Below the pieces are notes generated by a model. It made no database searches. It worked only from the letters and a program-made list of their open reading frames with translations, and was not told where the DNA came from. 64,000 nucleotides of DNA. It comes from Amaurobius ferox. Its lineage: Eukaryota; Arthropoda; Arachnida; Araneae; Amaurobiidae. A program made the position numbers and the translations under genes. This document shows positions 11,085 to 21,954 of this stretch, piece after piece (the stretch's first letter is position 1; each line of letters opens with the position of its first letter). The DNA is taken from contig OX578133.1 in assembly GCA_951213105.1 (NCBI GenBank), positions 144,515,051-144,579,050 of the forward strand. Reading direction: 5' to 3'.

Positions 11085-11443
11085 CTAAATCCTATTCTTT
11101 TTAGCGTCCTTGCTTCCGCCTGCCTTGGTTTCACTTCTTACAATCTTGCGATACATAATTATCTGGTCGTTAAACCTTCCCACGGTCTCGCGCATTTCCT
11201 TGCACAGCTCAAATATATTCAGGAATTCACTTTCTTCAAATATTAAGATTACTGCTCCTGGTAATATCACTGTTTGGTCTTGTGTTTCCCAGTTGAACAA
11301 ACTTATGTTCTGGCTGCTCTTCGGTTTATCCGGCCGCCGACAGCAAAAATAACACAACCCTTTGTTATTTCTGCGTTCTTCTTGTTCACTGGGATACTGC
11401 TCCACGAAATGTCTTAGAGTATATGAAATTTTAGTTTTTTATA
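11085..11443 (-). CDS. Possible coding exon, unknown protein
   Basis: A minus-strand open frame of about 120 codons ends at a TAG at 11085-11087. There is no ATG near the 5' edge. A candidate acceptor CTCTAAG gives an exon start near 11417. The predicted segment is strongly charged with few low-complexity runs: a Cys cluster (GLCYFCCRRPDK), then a stretch with FEESEFLNIFELCKEMRET and a Lys/Arg-rich end (SKDAKKNRI). Local GC is higher than the surroundings. The CYFCC motif recalls a zinc knuckle but does not fit CX2CX4HX4C, so I do not assign it. It may be a terminal exon, a transposon gag-like relic or chance. The same strand carries coding-like frames at 10.15-10.6 kb. Confidence 0.35.
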
Positions 11444-11469
11444 TCTTAAAGTTTAAATACAAGTTTGGA

Positions 11470-11680
11470 TGTCAAATGATACCCATACCGCTTGTCTATG
11501 AGCTACTTATCTTCTTCTGTGCTACTTCATAGCTACACAGTGCCATTATCAGTTTAACGATCACCTACTTCTGTTATAACTAACGCTGCAATCCGGTTAT
11601 AACACTCACATCAGAACCAGAAATCGAACCCCAATCTCCTCGCTTCCAGTTATGCTGACCACTACATCACTTTGGTTATT
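11470..11680 (-). repeat. tRNA-derived SINE, minus strand
   Basis: Read on minus from ~11680: TGATGTAGTGGTCAGCATAA (A-box, tRNA-like D arm) and GGTTCGATTTC (B-box), about 30 bases apart as in a pol III internal promoter. A ~140-bp body of low similarity to the other SINEs here follows. Tail and target duplication were not found, so its 3' boundary is uncertain. Confidence 0.6.
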
Positions 11681-11867
11681 TAGAATTCCTTTCAATTACT
11701 TTACATAGCTCCAGCAAGAAGAAACTGAAGCTTGAACAATAGAAATAAAATAATCCTATATTTTGTTATATTTACAAATTCAATACTAATAAATATTAAC
11801 GTTTGTAGGGCAGAAGAATAAATCGTTGAAAATCCAGTCACATGTCGCCTTTTAAATTTATTTCTCC

Positions 11868-12848
11868 CTACATGTATAGTATAATATACGGGACACTAAT
11901 TTCTACGAAGTCGAAAATTCGAATTATAGTTTTCGACAGAAAAGCACGTTTCAAACATTCCTGAACTGGAATGGAACATTTTTTAGGTGATGTCTGCGTA
12001 TGTGTATATATGTGTGTGTGTGTGTATTTGTGTGTGTGTATGTGTGTATGTCTGTGTATTTGTGGGCATATGTGTGTGTATATATATATATGTGTGCATA
12101 TGTGTTGTATATGTGTGTATGTGTGTGTTAGTGCTCGTGTCCGTGAGTCTGTGGGCGTAATATCTGACGAACGAACGAAGTGTTTCGAATATAATTTGGT
12201 ACGATTATTACAATCGGGTGGATATTGGAAACCTATTAATTTTCAACGCAATTGAGTAGTCGGAAGACCCTTCAATTTTTTAATGATTTAAGAAAAACCA
12301 TAAAACAAATCAAGACATTCGATAATGATAAATAAATTATCATTCCACACGTAAAATTTTACTAAAAGACGAATAATGCTAACTTTATTACTAACATGAA
12401 CTGCTCTCAAGATTATGTACATTTTTCATATACATTTATTAAACACATACAAAACTAAAAATATATCACCAAATAAGTCCACTTTCCATACGTAATGTTG
12501 TGCAACAAATTTTTAAACATTATTCTCGTGGATCTAGTTCATTCCATTCACCAGAGAGGATACTTTTTGAAACAGTTTTGTATTTTGACACTTAACATTT
12601 CGCCAGTAGTCATTTATTTTACTGGCTATTAATTAAATGTCAATTGCAATCTGACGAGGGTTTTGTACGTAAGTATGAACAATTTATTCTATTTAGATTC
12701 ATAGGCTCACCCAATCTCAATTTACGTGTCGTTAATTCAATGCAAAAACATTGTGCTGTGGATATTGTACAACGTCATTTCGCTGTGTAAGAAGATAAGT
12801 CATGGCATTTTGTAGGGAAATCCATGTGCTGTCGCATCAGACTTTTTT
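11868..12848 (+). repeat. Family A repeat, copy A4
   Basis: The most complete copy. It starts CTCCCTACATGTATAGTATA and runs through AAGTCGAAAATTCGAATTAT and a 150-bp TGTG/TATA microsatellite (11990-12135). Then come GTCCGTGAGTCTGTGG, the common body, and the 3' terminus TGTAGGGAAATCCATGTGCTG (12811-12831) followed by TCGCATCAGACTTTTTTT. The inverted TGTAGGGAAAG-type ends suggest a DNA-type non-autonomous element. The plus-strand frame through the TGTG tract is spurious. Confidence 0.7.
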
Positions 12849-13861
12849 TATATTTAACGAAAGTTAACTATTTTGCCCACATAATACCTGTAATATATCG
12901 TTAGTCAGCGCAAAATATTCTTAAAGATCCTATATGATCATATTAAATAACTTTTTGAAACGAATAGATTCCCTCTTAATATCGAAAAACATAAAAGCGC
13001 GTGAGCCACTTAATTAGAACTGCAAAGCTAAGGACTCCTGTCCACTTCAATGTTTTTCAACGTCACCTTCGGAAGTTTTATGAAAGGACTTATCGAAGTT
13101 TCATTTTAACGAAAGAGCGGTTCTGTAGTGTAAGGCTCTTACGAATGAAATTGAATACTGCGCTTGTGAGCTTTAAATATATAATAATAATATTAATTTG
13201 ATTAGATAACACTATTATATACACGTGACAATAATATTGGGTGCTAAATACATAAATCTATATGTATATCATTTAAAGTACGTTTGTCTGTTCCGTATGC
13301 AAATTCAGTTTTTCACCGATTTTTCTTTAATTTTGGTTGTGTATTCTACTGTGTACTACTCTGTACTGCGGTGTACTACTATGTACTTCTTTACCCCGAG
13401 TAATCCCCTCCGTGTTTCGAGTTTCTAGGATCAGGAGTTGCCTCGATATTAATAAAACACGCAAAATTTAACCTTCAGTAGAAATAGAATTATGCGGGCG
13501 ATTATTTGTCGAAAACTTATTTGAAGAAAATTCTGTCGTGCTATTCAACGACGGAATTAAATGAAATATGTTTATACGGACGACGCTCTTCATTTCAGTT
13601 ATCTGATTTAAATAGATTAAAAAAATAAATGAAAGGTATTATATGTTTGATTGGATAGTATCAGTTATCGCCTTGGTATAAGATTTCGGGAATGATTTTA
13701 TAGTTTTCAATTTCTTAAGTCATCTGTTTTATTTTGGTAAAAATTTGTCAAATTTATATATCTTCTATTGTTTTAACTGACTGTTGAAACGAGATAAATA
13801 TTAGTGTCTTCATTTTGTAATGTATTGATCAAATTTCATATTTTTTGGTAAATTTGTTTAC
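12849..13861. other. No clear feature; small GTACTACT repeat
   Basis: AT-rich sequence. A degenerate GTGTACTACTCTGTACTGCG-type repeat occurs at 13345-13388. A 66-codon frame at 13001 lacks support. Confidence 0.45.
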
Positions 13862-13975
13862 TAACGGGACAAGGATGTTTTGTTCTTCAGATTTGTCTTT
13901 GAAGATAATTTTGTATAGCGAGAACAAAGAGTCTTATGATTCTTTTCACGGGAATAAAATGAAATATTTGACTAT
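13862..13975 (-). repeat. Family E fragment, copy E5
   Basis: Plus-strand text GATGTTTTGTTCTTCAGATT and GAAGATAATTTTGTATAGCG is the reverse complement of the E1/E4 leader block. Only this leader is present. Confidence 0.55.
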
Positions 13976-13982
13976 AATTTTT

Positions 13983-14139
13983 GAAGAACAATATTATTTA
14001 AAATACGTACAACTCAAACTACTGCTAAAGAATAAAATTAAAATTACTTCGTAATAAAATTAAAACCACTATTTCTTCAGCAGCATTTTATTTTTAGCAG
14101 CAGTTTGAGTTGTACGTATTTTAAATGATATTGTTCTTC
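13983..14139. repeat. Inverted repeat, ~55-bp arms
   Basis: The left arm 13983-14038 contains AAAATACGTACAACTCAAAC. The right arm 14085-14139 is its complement with a few differences, and the loop is ~46 bp. It lies between an E fragment and an F fragment, so it may be a junction product or a small foldback element. Confidence 0.75.
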
Positions 14140-14149
14140 AAAACACTTT

Positions 14150-14400
14150 GTCTTAACTCTTATCCCTTCCTCCTAGGTTTCTTTTACCCCTTTTTTCTTC
14201 TCTCGCCGTTGGCAATATCGTCTCCTTGCTCCTGCTACGTTGTTTGTTCCTGCATCAGTCGCCGATCTTTCTCAGATGGCTGAAGATTACGCTTCTTGTG
14301 TGTTCTAACGTAGAAGGCTGTTTACTAACGAGACTTGCCTTCGAAACCGGTCTATACTATTAATTTTTATATTATATGCTGCTTTTAATAAAGTTATTTT
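14150..14400 (-). repeat. Family F repeat, copy F1
   Basis: On minus it reads GACCGGTTTCGAAGGCAAGT, then CAGCCTTCTACGTTAGAACA and a purine-rich end. The same order is seen on plus at 23395-23680. No coding frame. It looks like the end of a retroelement, but no class can be fixed. Confidence 0.5.
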
Positions 14401-14439
14401 AATTTTATCATTTAAAATGCTACGGTAAATTGCGCATAT

Positions 14440-14478
14440 TTTAAATCACGAGCAACGTCGGGTATATCCGCTAGTATC
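14440..14478 (-). repeat. Helitron-like terminal hairpin remnant
   Basis: On minus: ACTAGCGGATATACCCGACG followed by TTGCTCGTGATTT. This is a degenerate form of the CTAGC...ACCCG-loop-CGGGT end found in arthropod Helitron-like repeats. Related ends are at 60819 and 36250. Confidence 0.4.
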
Positions 14479-14996
14479 CAATATTTTGAAAATATCGTCG
14501 AGTTATTTGTGGGAGGAATTTATTTGATGGAGTTATAAACAAACTCTATAAACTTCACCCATTTCATAACAATGAGTAACAGTACATTTCACAATATTTC
14601 ATAACATTATTTAATTTTGTACATTTTTGATCAAAAACTTGCAATATCTTAACAACGACGAATTCTAAGATTCATAAACGTTGCCATACACTTTTGGACA
14701 GAAATAACATTGTCTATTTTTCTATTTTTATTAACCATTACATTTGCAATCATTCTGTATTTGTAACCATTAAATTTTCTGTGCGAAAAAATGTCTATTT
14801 CTGTAAAAAAAAATTAGCATTATTAATTTTTATAATAATCTGAATAATTCATAATTTTTCTCGATTTGATATATAGTACGAAAAGTTGAGGGTTTCCTTC
14901 TGGTCCAAGCTCCCAAAACGTCAAAGTAAAACGTCAAAACACCTGACATTTACCGATTTCAAATGCATGTCAAATTTTATTTGATGCTCGAAATAT
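14479..14996. other. No clear feature
   Basis: AT-rich, nothing recognised. Confidence 0.5.
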
Positions 14997-15100
14997 GTTC
15001 AAATGACGATCGTTAAATGATGTTCAAATGATGATCGTTAAATGCTGTTCAAATGATAATCGTTAAATGCTGTTCAAATGATGATCTTTATTATGATCGA
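14997..15100 (+). repeat. 25-bp minisatellite
   Basis: Starts at 14997, 15022, 15047 and 15072 show exact 25-bp spacing of GTTCAAATGATGATCGTTAA with 1-2 differences per unit. The last unit is broken. Confidence 0.85.
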
Positions 15101-15879
15101 TAAATGATGTGCATTTTATTCGAAGTACATCGTGCTCAATATTTTTGAGAGGTATCGTAGACTGACTTTTTTAAACGTACGCAAATATAGATTTTTATCG
15201 ATATTCAATGAAATATGTGAATTTTATGTCTGCGTTTCTGGGTATGCCGAAACAGTGGAGAATTATCAGAGGATCCAAAAACAAGACAAACGAATTAACT
15301 CTATGAAGGGCATAATGTTTGCGTAATATAATTTTAAATATATGAAATGTATGTTTTACTTCGGTAAGCTAAAGAACAAAGAATTGCTGGCATAATTATT
15401 ACAATAATAAAAGATAATGTCTGTGTGTATATTTGCCTGTGAGCGGCGTAGCGGAAAATGTATGAGACCTATAGCTACAAAATTCGGTTCAGACACCAAG
15501 GTATTTGAAGGCGATTTTATTTTAATTTGATTTATTTCATATTGAAACAGAATTTTGAACAATTTTTCACACCAATCGGTTCCTTAGTGATCTGAAATAT
15601 TAACGTTTCCATCTTTACACAATCGGAAAGATAGAAGAACGCTCTTCTCGATAAGCTTCAAACGGAATCTGTAAGACAATGAGTTCATATTTAAAGTAAT
15701 TTTTGAGTATACCTAAAAATAAGCACGTTTATTTTTTAAAAATAGGCAGATTTATTTTTAACTTCGTTCATCCACGATCTGAAGAGTCGCTGTATTTTCA
15801 GCCTGTGATATCTTCGCATTCGAATAATTATTTTAGATTAACCTTTTTGTAAATTTTTAACGAATTTTTAAATGCAAGA
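15101..15879. other. No clear feature
   Basis: AT-rich; frames of 64-68 codons lack splice or composition support. AAATTCGGTTCAGACACC near 15480 resembles E/B-type repeat tails. Confidence 0.4.
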
Positions 15880-16450
15880 GACTCAGTTTCTTCGTGACGT
15901 CACAACTGAACGCGTATTCAACCCACGGGTTCTCAGCAAGTGGCATGTTACTCAAATAACTATTAAATTTTCTGTGTGAAAAAAAACACAATTTATTTAA
16001 TTATTGAACTGTAAACGCGTTGTTTGGCTTGCGGTTATATGCAGACTTGAAAATTAATTACAATATAAAAAACCCACTGCCACTTCCTCTCCCTCTCATT
16101 CCCCCAACCAATAAAACTAAATTGGTTACAACCCGCTATGCCTATATTTTAGTCAATATCTCCCCCTCCCCATCAATTTTAAGTATTTCACTAATTTAAT
16201 AATATCTAAACTTTTAATTATGATGGAGCATAACTTTAAAGACTATACTTCTTAACTTGAGTTAATAAAAACACGTATAGCGCGAAAAGGCGTATTTAGC
16301 GCTTATTTAGGACGTATTACGTTCGTGTAGCTTGTGAACAAAGATTACATGCTCCTGTGCGAATGGCGTAACTATAATTTCTAGCTTGAGAAAACGACGG
16401 TGTGCTGAAGGCGTATTACTTATTTAAAATGCGTTACTCTTTTAGAGATC
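15880..16450 (+). repeat. Family I repeat, copy I1
   Basis: Matches the reverse complement of 60805-61395. Shared blocks include GTGACGTCACAA, TAAGTATTTCACTAATTTAA and TTTTAATTATGATGGAGCAT, plus a GCGTATT-rich 3' part. No coding capacity. Confidence 0.55.
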
Positions 16451-16610
16451 ATTGATTGCGTATTATGCCCGCTGCGTACCTGACTTGAATAAGGGGATTT
16501 TGGGATACGCAGTTGACAGTTACTGCAAGAAAAATAATGTAGAGCGTTTTAAAAAAATCGACTGGGCTAGTCACCGAAGGCAACTAGTTTTTAATAAAGA
16601 ATACATTTTA
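16451..16610 (+). other. Open frame between repeats, unassigned
   Basis: A plus-strand frame through LNKGILGYAVDSYCKKNN and KIDWASHRRQ looks protein-like for ~45 codons. It has no ATG context and runs straight into repeat B1. I cannot identify it; it may be a relic. Confidence 0.2.
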
Positions 16611-17396
16611 AAAAATCTGATGTGGGCAGCACATGATTTTCCCTGCAGACTCAAATTCATATTTTCTTTATTTCTTTAATAATTCATTAGTTTGAGTTTA
16701 ATTGAACCAAATAATACTAAATTTGTATTTTTAATTCAATTTTTGTTTTTATTCGGTAATTGGATATTTTCCAAAATCGGTGTAACAAAAATGCAAGAAA
16801 TCCCAAATATCTTGAGAACGGTTAGTCCTAAAGTATAATGGAGTGTGTTATATTATTTTCCTCTTCAAAAATTGCGTATAAAACAAGAATTTAATTGATA
16901 CATTTGAGCATACACTACTTAGTCTTCTTTTTTTAGATTTTGGCGATTTTCGCCGGCCATTTCGTAAATAAAAGGTTATTCTTTTACGAATCGTACTAAA
17001 ATCTAATCAGCACCAGAGTATTCCACAAGTAACTTATCTACCAAATTTTTTGAAATTTGGTCAATTAGTATTTTAGCTAGAGCGGATAAATGAAATTTTT
17101 ACGGGTCATTTCGAAAGAACAGGCGGGTTCTGTTTTTACGAATCGTACCAAAAACTAATCAGCACCAGAGTCACATCCAAGTGACGTACCTACTAAATTT
17201 TATGAAATTCGGTCCATTAGTTTTTTTGTTAGAGTGGATACAGACACACAGACACACACACAGACGTTACGCTAAAAATAGTTTTTTCGTATTCTAGAGG
17301 TCTCGAAACGTGGAGATCCGTCGAAAACTCGAGTTGCGATTTTCGGCATGATTCCAATACTTTCCCTATACATTACCATGTATTGCAGGGAAAGTA
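16611..17396 (-). repeat. Family B repeat, copy B1
   Basis: On plus: CTGATGTGGGCAGCACATGA, TTTCCCTGCA, then a body with CTTGAGAACGGTTAGTCC and two GAATCGTACYAAAAWCTAAT units. A CAGACACACAGACACACA tract and CTCGAGTTGCGATTTTCG follow, ending TGCAGGGAAAGT. The inverted TTTCCCTGCA/TGCAGGGAAA ends and the CTGATGTGGGCAGCAC outer motif are shared with family A, so B is a related subfamily with a different interior. Confidence 0.65.
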
Positions 17397-17889
17397 AAAA
17401 TACTTTCGCATTTTACACTTCCTCCTAATTTGCATTTTACCTCCCCCTAAAAATAAATATGTCTTCTTCCAAGTTGTTAGTCCTCCATTTATTCTATTAA
17501 ACACAAAATAATGTCTTCCCTTACTACAATGAAATAATTTGCATCGGGCTGTCTTCATACTTAATTTCTCTTCTTCTCCAAAAATTTCTAAGACAGCATC
17601 CGCTTTTAATGTAAGATATTAGTATGAACAACAACATATAAGAAAAATGAACTCCCCATATCTACCATAAATAACTTCTAACATGATGTAGAAGACGTAA
17701 AACAATCTAGGTAGGAATATTACCTCATATATATTAATCAAAATAGTTAAGCAACTGCTTAAGAATACAACCAAATCACAACGCATTGTGCCATCCCAAC
17801 CAATACTCATCAGGACCAATAATGGACCAAATTGAATTCTAAAATTGCTCTTTCAATTAGGTTGTAATAATGAACCCGCGGATGTTTAC
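17397..17889. other. No clear feature
   Basis: AT-rich. The 66-codon minus frame at 17619-17819 is hydrophobic and AT-driven; not supported. Confidence 0.5.
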
Positions 17890-17985
17890 CTCATACAAAA
17901 GCACTTCCTTCACGCTTGCGCTAAACAGTGAAAGTGCGCTGGTTGAAGCTACTTTGGGCTCTTCAAAGGTTTCCCAACGTAACAG
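17890..17985 (-). CDS. Possible 32-codon exon, unknown protein
   Basis: On minus, ACAACAG precedes an exactly in-frame 96-bp segment that ends TATGAG followed by GTAAAC, a good donor match. The translation (LLRWETFEEPKVAS... SVKEVLLYE) is protein-like, and a phase-0/0 exon is possible. The acceptor's polypyrimidine tract is poor. The opposite strand is also open with an ATG (MNPRMFTSYKST...) for 43 codons, so the strand is uncertain and this may be a relic. A 34-codon ATG frame also occurs on minus at 18140-18243. GC is higher than in the flanks. Confidence 0.28.
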
Positions 17986-18300
17986 CTGTTGTTCTCAATG
18001 AAATCTTCACTCAATTTCCCCAGTCGATAGAATAAATATGTCGCTGTTAAAGTTCTTTGATAAAGCCAGAACTCTAATATGATAATCAATACGTCTAGCT
18101 TTAGGTCTGAGGATTAAATTGGGTTTATTATTTTCACTTTATTGATGACAGCGCTTCTGAAAATGTTGCACGTATATCTCGGGTGCTACCCGAAAAGGTT
18201 CAAGTGGCGTAGGCGTTACAGCACTTTTTAATTTAGAGACCATGGGGCTCATTGTTTTACAAAACATCCTTCGATGTCAACGTCATTATATCCAGAACAA
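17986..18300. other. GC-richer segment with short open frames
   Basis: On minus, an ATG frame at 18243-18140 encodes 34 residues (MVSKLKSAVTPTPLEPFR...). On plus, a short frame reads KMLHVYLGCYPKRFKW. Both cannot be genes; likely part of an old transposon or a decayed exon cluster with 17890-17985. Confidence 0.25.
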
Positions 18301-19060
18301 ACATTGAAAAAAAATGCATGCAGTGGTGATTGAAACGTGTAAATTCAAACTCCAAAAGAAGAATTTTTATACCTTCCGAATTGTTCTCCTTAAAATATAA
18401 TATACTTCGGTATATTATATATTAAGAAAAATAAACTTATAGAGAGAATATGTTATTTAACCATAAGGAAAGTTATGAAATTGCCAGTATTTGTATAAAT
18501 AAATTTCTCTTTTATATTATAAATTATGGAAACGTTTATATAAATTGAAAATATTAACCAAACATAAAATTAGTTGTAAGTCTGCTTATAATTTGTTTCT
18601 AAATACAGGGGACGATCTATATACTCGGGAGCTCTAATTGATCCTCTTGTTGAAGAAGGGGGGAACTTATTCTATCCAATTTTGCGCCCTCGTGAAATAT
18701 AATTTTATTTATTAATTGTTAAAGATTTATTTAAAATCCAAATATTATTTTAAAAGCAAAATAAAAAGAATTCAAATAACTTGAGCGATATATTATGGTT
18801 TCTATACCAAAAGAGATGCTATATACATGTGTTAGAGATTAAGGCCTGTATCCGACAATAAAACGAGGCCCCTCCCAGACCGAGACGTAAACATTGTAAG
18901 TAATCATGTGTAAAAGCCATATAAGTAAACATTGCTTTTTAACTACTTCAGTATTTTATCATTATAGAATTTTCGTAAATATGGATAAAGAATTATTCAC
19001 ATAATTGAACAAAAATTTTTATTTAATATGTCCAAATTGAATAAAGCGTGCAGACATTTG
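18301..19060. other. No clear feature
   Basis: AT-rich with isolated GC patches (18600-18690, 18840-18890). No family or gene recognised. Confidence 0.45.
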
Positions 19061-19211
19061 GGGGCCCCATTTAAAGTAGGGGCTTAAAGCAGAAGCAAAA
19101 TATAATCCTATTTCGCCAATTACCATTACTGCAAACTTCAAAGGGTTCTGATGGATCACTGGGGGCGGGGTGAGATATGACTCCAAATCCCTCCTCTTGG
19201 TGACGCCACTG
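19061..19211 (-). repeat. Transposon end, CAGTGGCG-type terminus
   Basis: On minus the segment begins CAGTGGCGTCACCAAGAGGA and continues GGGATTTGGAGTCATATCTC. CAGTGGCG-type starts are common in hAT-like and related cut-and-paste elements. Similar heads occur at 55450 (CAGTTGCGTCACCAG) and 47572 (CAGTGGCGTATTTTG). No partner TIR was identified. It abuts family-D copy D1 exactly at its terminal G. Confidence 0.4.
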
Positions 19212-20168
19212 TATACTAATTCCCAAGTGTTCGGTTGTCTGTCTGTTTGTTACTCCTTTTTCAAGCATTTGGAGAATAGAGAGACTTATATTTTTGTAGA
19301 CGAATCAATCGTTCGATAAACCCCCCTGAAATGATCGAATTTTTCAAATATGTTTAAGAAGGAGGGGGGTGCTCCAAAAAGTGAAATGATGGAAAAATAT
19401 ATTTCATGATAAGATAATACTTCGCATTTGGTGTAATGATAGATTGTTCGAAAGAAAATAAATGGACAATTCCAGTTTCCCAGTATTTCATACTTTGGGG
19501 ACGTCGTACACCAAAATGTTTGATTTCCTGAATAAATGATAAACACATTATTTTAAATAACTTAAGTGAAATAGAGAGTAGAAATATGATATATGTATCA
19601 ATAGTTCCATTGCCTCCCTCCGCTTAGAAAAATAGAATTTTCAAAAATGTACATTTGTACCACATCAAAATCTTTCGGAATGCGAAATGATAGGAAAGCA
19701 TACTGGAGACTAAAGATTTCGATCAAAAATAGAAAGTTCGATTAGGAGGAGACGTCGTACATTTCAATAAAATCCATTGGGGGAATCGAATTATTATAAA
19801 ATTTAAATTTTAGGGAGCGCTTCAGTCCGAAACGTTCGAAATATAGACTGCTTGGAAAATTCCCTTAGCTGTGAGATAGAAACTTGAATTTTAGTAACAG
19901 GATAAATCTTGGTGGGGGGACATTTAAGGGGGAAAGGGATGGACATGCCTGTGTTGCAATATTTGGTGTTTGACGCACATTAAAATATTCGAGTATACAA
20001 ATAAGTCGGAATACCCACTCTTAAGTAATGTAGAGATTTGAAATTTTGTACACTCGTTAACAGTTCGATAAGACACATTGGAACAATCGAATTATTCAAA
20101 ATTTCGCATTGTTAAGGGTTTACTTATTGTGATAGTGTTGATTTTCAACGCGTAATCGGCTAGTCTAC
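19212..20168 (+). mobile_element. Family D Helitron-like element, copy D1
   Basis: Starts TATACTAATTCCCAAGTG followed by GTTGTCTGTCTGTTTG. The interior has diverged units with CGTACACCAAAATG / GAAATGATAGGAAAGCAT. It ends with a hairpin (GTTGA 20137-20141, TTT, TCAAC 20145-20149) then CGCGTAATCGGCTAGTCTAC. Both ends match D2 read on the opposite strand. Terminal hairpin, GTCY microsatellite and ~150-bp internal repeats are the layout of DINE-1/mini-me-like elements. The minus-strand frames in it are incidental. Confidence 0.65.
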
Positions 20169-21024
20169 ATACTCATTATTTTATATTATGTCTCTTCGGA
20201 AGAATTTATTATATACGAGTGCTAACAATGAGAAAAACGTTTGAGAACCCTATTCTAGTGAAACCAATATTTGAAAAAGTTGAAACTCTTCATTTATCTG
20301 CGTATTAGCCTTAAATATCACGTTTGCCTAAGGAAAACGCCCACGAAACTGGTAACCTTATTAATGTCTAAATACATTCGGTGACATTATTAATGGTTTA
20401 CTACAGACTGGGGTTGTAGTAATGGTTAAATATAGTTATATTTTCAAGACGTTTCGAATTATGAAACATGAAAGATTCCTTTAACAGATTACATGAAACA
20501 ACATTTTTTTTTACTTTAAAATTTCAATTTTACAAGATTTCTAGGAAAGTTCTTAAGCGCTCTAATAACTTTGTAAAGAAAGGTTCATTAGTGTATACGT
20601 TAGATATATATACTACAATAAAGCGAACATGCTCGATAGAATAAAAGTGACTGCAGCGCCCTCTGGCACAAAATTTAATAGATTAGAATCATGAACTAGG
20701 CAGCAAAATGAGATAGAAGGAAAATCCAAATGCAAATGATTGTCTAATTAAGCGCTATTTAGAACGTGTATGTGGAAGGTAATAAATACCTGTTAAAAAG
20801 CCATATCATCAAGGACTGAAACACAGTGAAAACTTGCATGCTTATCAAAGTACGCTTCCTATTCTTTCTCGTATTCAAACCTGCATTGTCGCTGAAGTAG
20901 GGCATTATAAACTTGTTCTACACTAGTAAATTTTTTATCGTATCCTTTTTAAACACGAGCAATTTATCTATATCCATTTTGTGTTAAAATGTGCCTATTG
21001 TAACCGATTCCTACTAATTAGACA
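20169..21024. other. No clear feature
   Basis: AT-rich; nothing recognised. Confidence 0.5.
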
Positions 21025-21200
21025 ATGCTTTATAACTTTGTAATTGACATTTTCCCTCTCTCTCGCTTTGCTGTGGAGTTCATTATACTAACTTTCTAAA
21101 TTCTCCGCTAGAGGCGTTGCAATATTTTTTATTTGATCGGGTATTGTTAATTTACCATGGGTAGACCTAATATGTATACTCATGGTCCTGGACATTTCTT
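21025..21200 (+). repeat. Family J repeat, copy J1
   Basis: Colinear with 29710-29870: AACTTTGTAAT, CTCTCTCGCTTTGCTG, TTTGATCGGGT, ACTCATGGTCCTGGACATTT. Short noncoding dispersed repeat of unknown class. Confidence 0.55.
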
Positions 21201-21788
21201 TGCAAAACCCTATACATAAATTCAAAAATTAAATTTACTTTCACATTATACAACTAAATATAAAAAGCGATTGTTATTTGTTACTTATGGGCACTTTTTG
21301 AAGCAAAAAAATAATTGGGATAAAACTTCAGAAATAAGTCGAAGATGAGAATAGTTTATAAGTTCTTGATTCGAGTATTATTTCCTTTTTGATGAATTGT
21401 TTTGTAATAGTTTACATCATTTTGATCTTTTTCGAATAGTTAGCATTTGGAAATAAAAGTAACTCTCTAGATATAATTATATTACTAAATAGTTTTTATT
21501 AACCTTATTAATTATACACTGAAGGAAAACGGAAATAATACTTCAGAAGGTAATCTGTCGAAACTTATTTGGCTAGTTGTTTAAATAATCGGTGAAAGTT
21601 TAAGTATGTTACGGTTAAAAGGTTTAAGTATGTCAGGTTTTCTGTTTTCTTTCTTTGGCTACTGAGAAATAATTTTAAATTTACTCGATATTTTGTTTAA
21701 AAAGTTTCTAGTAATTTTATACAGGTCTTTGTTAAGCAATTAGGAGTCTAAGAAGGAATTTATGTTGTGTTTTCTTTATTTATTACAG

Positions 21789-21954
21789 ATATCTTTTTTA
21801 AATATTGATATGAGGTTGTTTACTTATCAAAGACAACAAAGCCGATTTAAAAGGCAACAATTTAAAATACGAGCGGGGACAATGGACCTCATTCACCCCT
21901 GCCTAGGGATAGCCCTGAAAATAACATTAAAAGGAAAAACTGTTATAAAAGCAG
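21789..21954 (+). CDS. Possible internal exon, unknown protein
   Basis: TTCTTTATTTATTACAG is a good acceptor and AAAGCAG/GTATCG a good donor, with 166 bp open between them. The frame contains TYQRQQSRFKRQQFK and MDLIHPCLGIALKITLKG, moderately protein-like, and stays open a few codons past the donor to a TAA. Starting in phase 0 it leaves one base at the 3' side. I do not recognise it. It is on the strand opposite to the other exon candidates, so it would belong to another gene or be chance. Confidence 0.3.

Noticed and set aside
11971..12255. 94-codon frame rich in Cys and Val
   Set aside because: Produced by the TGTG tract of family-A copy A4; the Cys residues are TGT codons of the microsatellite.
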